From Papio anubis (lineage: Eukaryota > Chordata > Mammalia > Primates > Cercopithecidae), in contig NC_044976.1 of NCBI RefSeq assembly GCF_008728515.1, positions 29,601,845-29,665,844 on the forward strand: 64,000 nucleotides of DNA. Direction: 5' to 3'. This document shows positions 62,730-64,000 of the stretch, piece by piece. Both the position numbers and the translations under genes were made by a program. The notes under the pieces were generated by a model that was given only the letters and a program-made list of their open reading frames with translations, was not told the origin of the DNA and ran no database searches. Position 1 is the first letter of the stretch. Every line of letters starts with the position of its first letter.

Positions 62730-63520
62730 TATGTTTTACTTGAGATATGATTCACATACCACACATTTCACCTGCTTAAAGTGTACAATTCAGTGGTTTT
62801 TTGGTATATTCAGAGTTTTGTGACCATCACCATGATCTACTTTGAGAACATTGTTGTCACCATAAAAAGAAACCCTGTACCCATTAGCCATCACTCCAGA
62901 TTCTCTGTATGCCTCCAGCTTTAGGCAACCATTATTCTATTTTATCTCTGTATATTTGCTTATTTTGTACATTTCTTATAAATGGAATAATGCAGTATAT
63001 AGTCTTTCATGACTGACTGACTTAGCGTGTTTTCAAGGTTCATCTGTTTTATAATAGGTACTTCATTCTTTTTTATTGCCATTACAAATTAATTTGTTGC
63101 AATTCCATCAGTTGATGGATATTTGGGTTGTTTCCACTTCTTTAGTATTATGAATAATGTTTCTATAAATATTTGTGTACAACTTTTTGTGTGGATATTT
63201 GCTTTCATTGGATATATTCCTAGGAGTAGAAATACTGGGTCATATGGTAACTCTGTGTTCAACTTTTTGAGAAACTGCCAAACTGTTTTTCCAAAGTGAC
63301 CATGCCATTTTACATTCCTACCAGCAATGTATGAGAGTTCTACTTTCTTTACATCTTTGTTAACACTTGTTATTATCTTTTTGGATATGGCCATCCTAAT
63401 GGATGTGCAAGGACATCTCATTGTGGTTTGAATTTCCCTAATGGCTAATGATGTTAAGTCTCTTTTCTTCGGTTTATTGGCCATTTGCATATCTTTTCTG
63501 GGAAAATGTCTATTCAAATC
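62730..63520 (-). repeat. L1M 3' end, antisense
   Basis: 'aagtgtacaattcagtggtt', 'atcagttgatggatatttgg' and 'gtcatatggtaactctgtgt' follow the antisense L1ME/L1M 3' order for about 790 bp. Confidence 0.9.
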
Positions 63521-63897
63521 TGATACATTTTGACTGTGTCCCCACCCGAATCTCATCTTGAATTGTAGTTCCCGTAATCCTCATGTGTTGTGGGAGGGAC
63601 CAGGTGGAGAGAATTGAATCATGGGGGTGGTTTGCCCCATCCTGTTCTCATCATAGTGACATAAGATCTGATGGTTTTATAAGGGAAACCCCTTATAAAA
63701 CCATCATTCGCTGGGCACTTATTCTCCTTCCTGCTGCCCTGTGAAGAAGGACGTGTTTGCTTCCCCTTTCCCCGTGGTCGTTAAGTTTCTTGAGACTTTC
63801 CTAGCCATGCGGAACTGTGAGTCAGTTAAATCTCTTTCCTTGATAAATTACCCAGTCTCATATGTCTTTATTAGCAGTGTAAGAACAGACTAATACA
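63521..63897 (+). mobile_element. Solo MaLR LTR (THE1/MST type)
   Basis: A 377-bp TG...CA element with 'gactgtgtccccacccgaat', 'gatctgatggttttataagg' and 'gaacagactaataca'. A perfect 5-bp duplication AAATC lies at 63516-63520 and 63898-63902. No internal retroviral genes. Confidence 0.92.
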
Positions 63898-63910
63898 AAA
63901 TCCTTTTCTC

Positions 63911-64000
63911 TTTTTGAGACAGAGTCTCTCTCTATTGCCCAGGCTAGAGTGTAATGGTGCAGTCTTGGCTCACTGCAACCTCTGCCTCCTGAGTTCAAGT
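63911..64000 (-). repeat. Alu, cut by the window end
   Basis: Antisense start 'gagacagagtctctctctat'. Confidence 0.92.

Noticed and set aside
63089..63556. 155-codon minus-strand ORF
   Set aside because: It is a decayed L1M stretch read through into the LTR; not a gene.

Overview
This is a gene-bearing, Alu-saturated primate nuclear window. More than seventy Alu copies or fragments cover roughly a third of it, with older MIR, L2, L1M, MER5, Tigger-like and MaLR-LTR pieces between them. Several of the youngest Alus (12200-12495, 61565-61869, 51887-52155, 2773-3075) carry features I associate with the AluYR/AluY lineages of Old World monkeys: 'gatccggccactgc', 'aactagccgggcgagg' and 'ctcaagcctgtaa'. 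The source is therefore most likely a cercopithecid (macaque or baboon type) rather than human. That species call is from memory of diagnostic positions and was not searched.

Two housekeeping RNA-biology genes lie head to head. On the minus strand is a complete SNRNP40 (U5 snRNP 40 kDa WD40 protein; start codon at 39640, stop at 2302). Its ten coding exons join in frame, all with GT-AG introns, into a 357-residue protein with seven WD repeats. On the plus strand is the 5' part of ZCCHC17 (pNO40, nucleolar S1-domain/zinc-knuckle protein): a probable non-coding first exon ending at 40102, the start-codon exon at 51338-51458, and an S1-domain exon at 61224-61281. The gene runs off the right edge.

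Layout: 1-1890, 3' flank of SNRNP40 (L2, one Alu). 1891-39640, SNRNP40 and its introns. About 39340-40330, an Alu-free CpG-rich bidirectional promoter with four CCAAT/ATTGG boxes spaced about 40-50 bp apart, a perfect CRE and an ATGGCGGC (YY1-type) motif over the SNRNP40 start codon. 40103-64000, ZCCHC17 introns. These hold a Tigger-like DNA transposon, a probable retrocopy, a head-to-head LTR pair, a solo LTR with a perfect 5-bp duplication, and inverted L1 fragments.

The two genes share only the promoter. SNRNP40 acts in the spliceosome, and ZCCHC17 is a nucleolar/RNA-processing factor. I found no bacterial-type system, CRISPR array, tRNA, rRNA or other novel coding system. The points worth a second look are the ZCCHC17 leader (two possible uORFs), the promoter, and unusual repeat architectures: near-spacerless inverted Alu pairs, an extra-monomer Alu, palindromic LTRs, and microsatellites grown from Alu tails.
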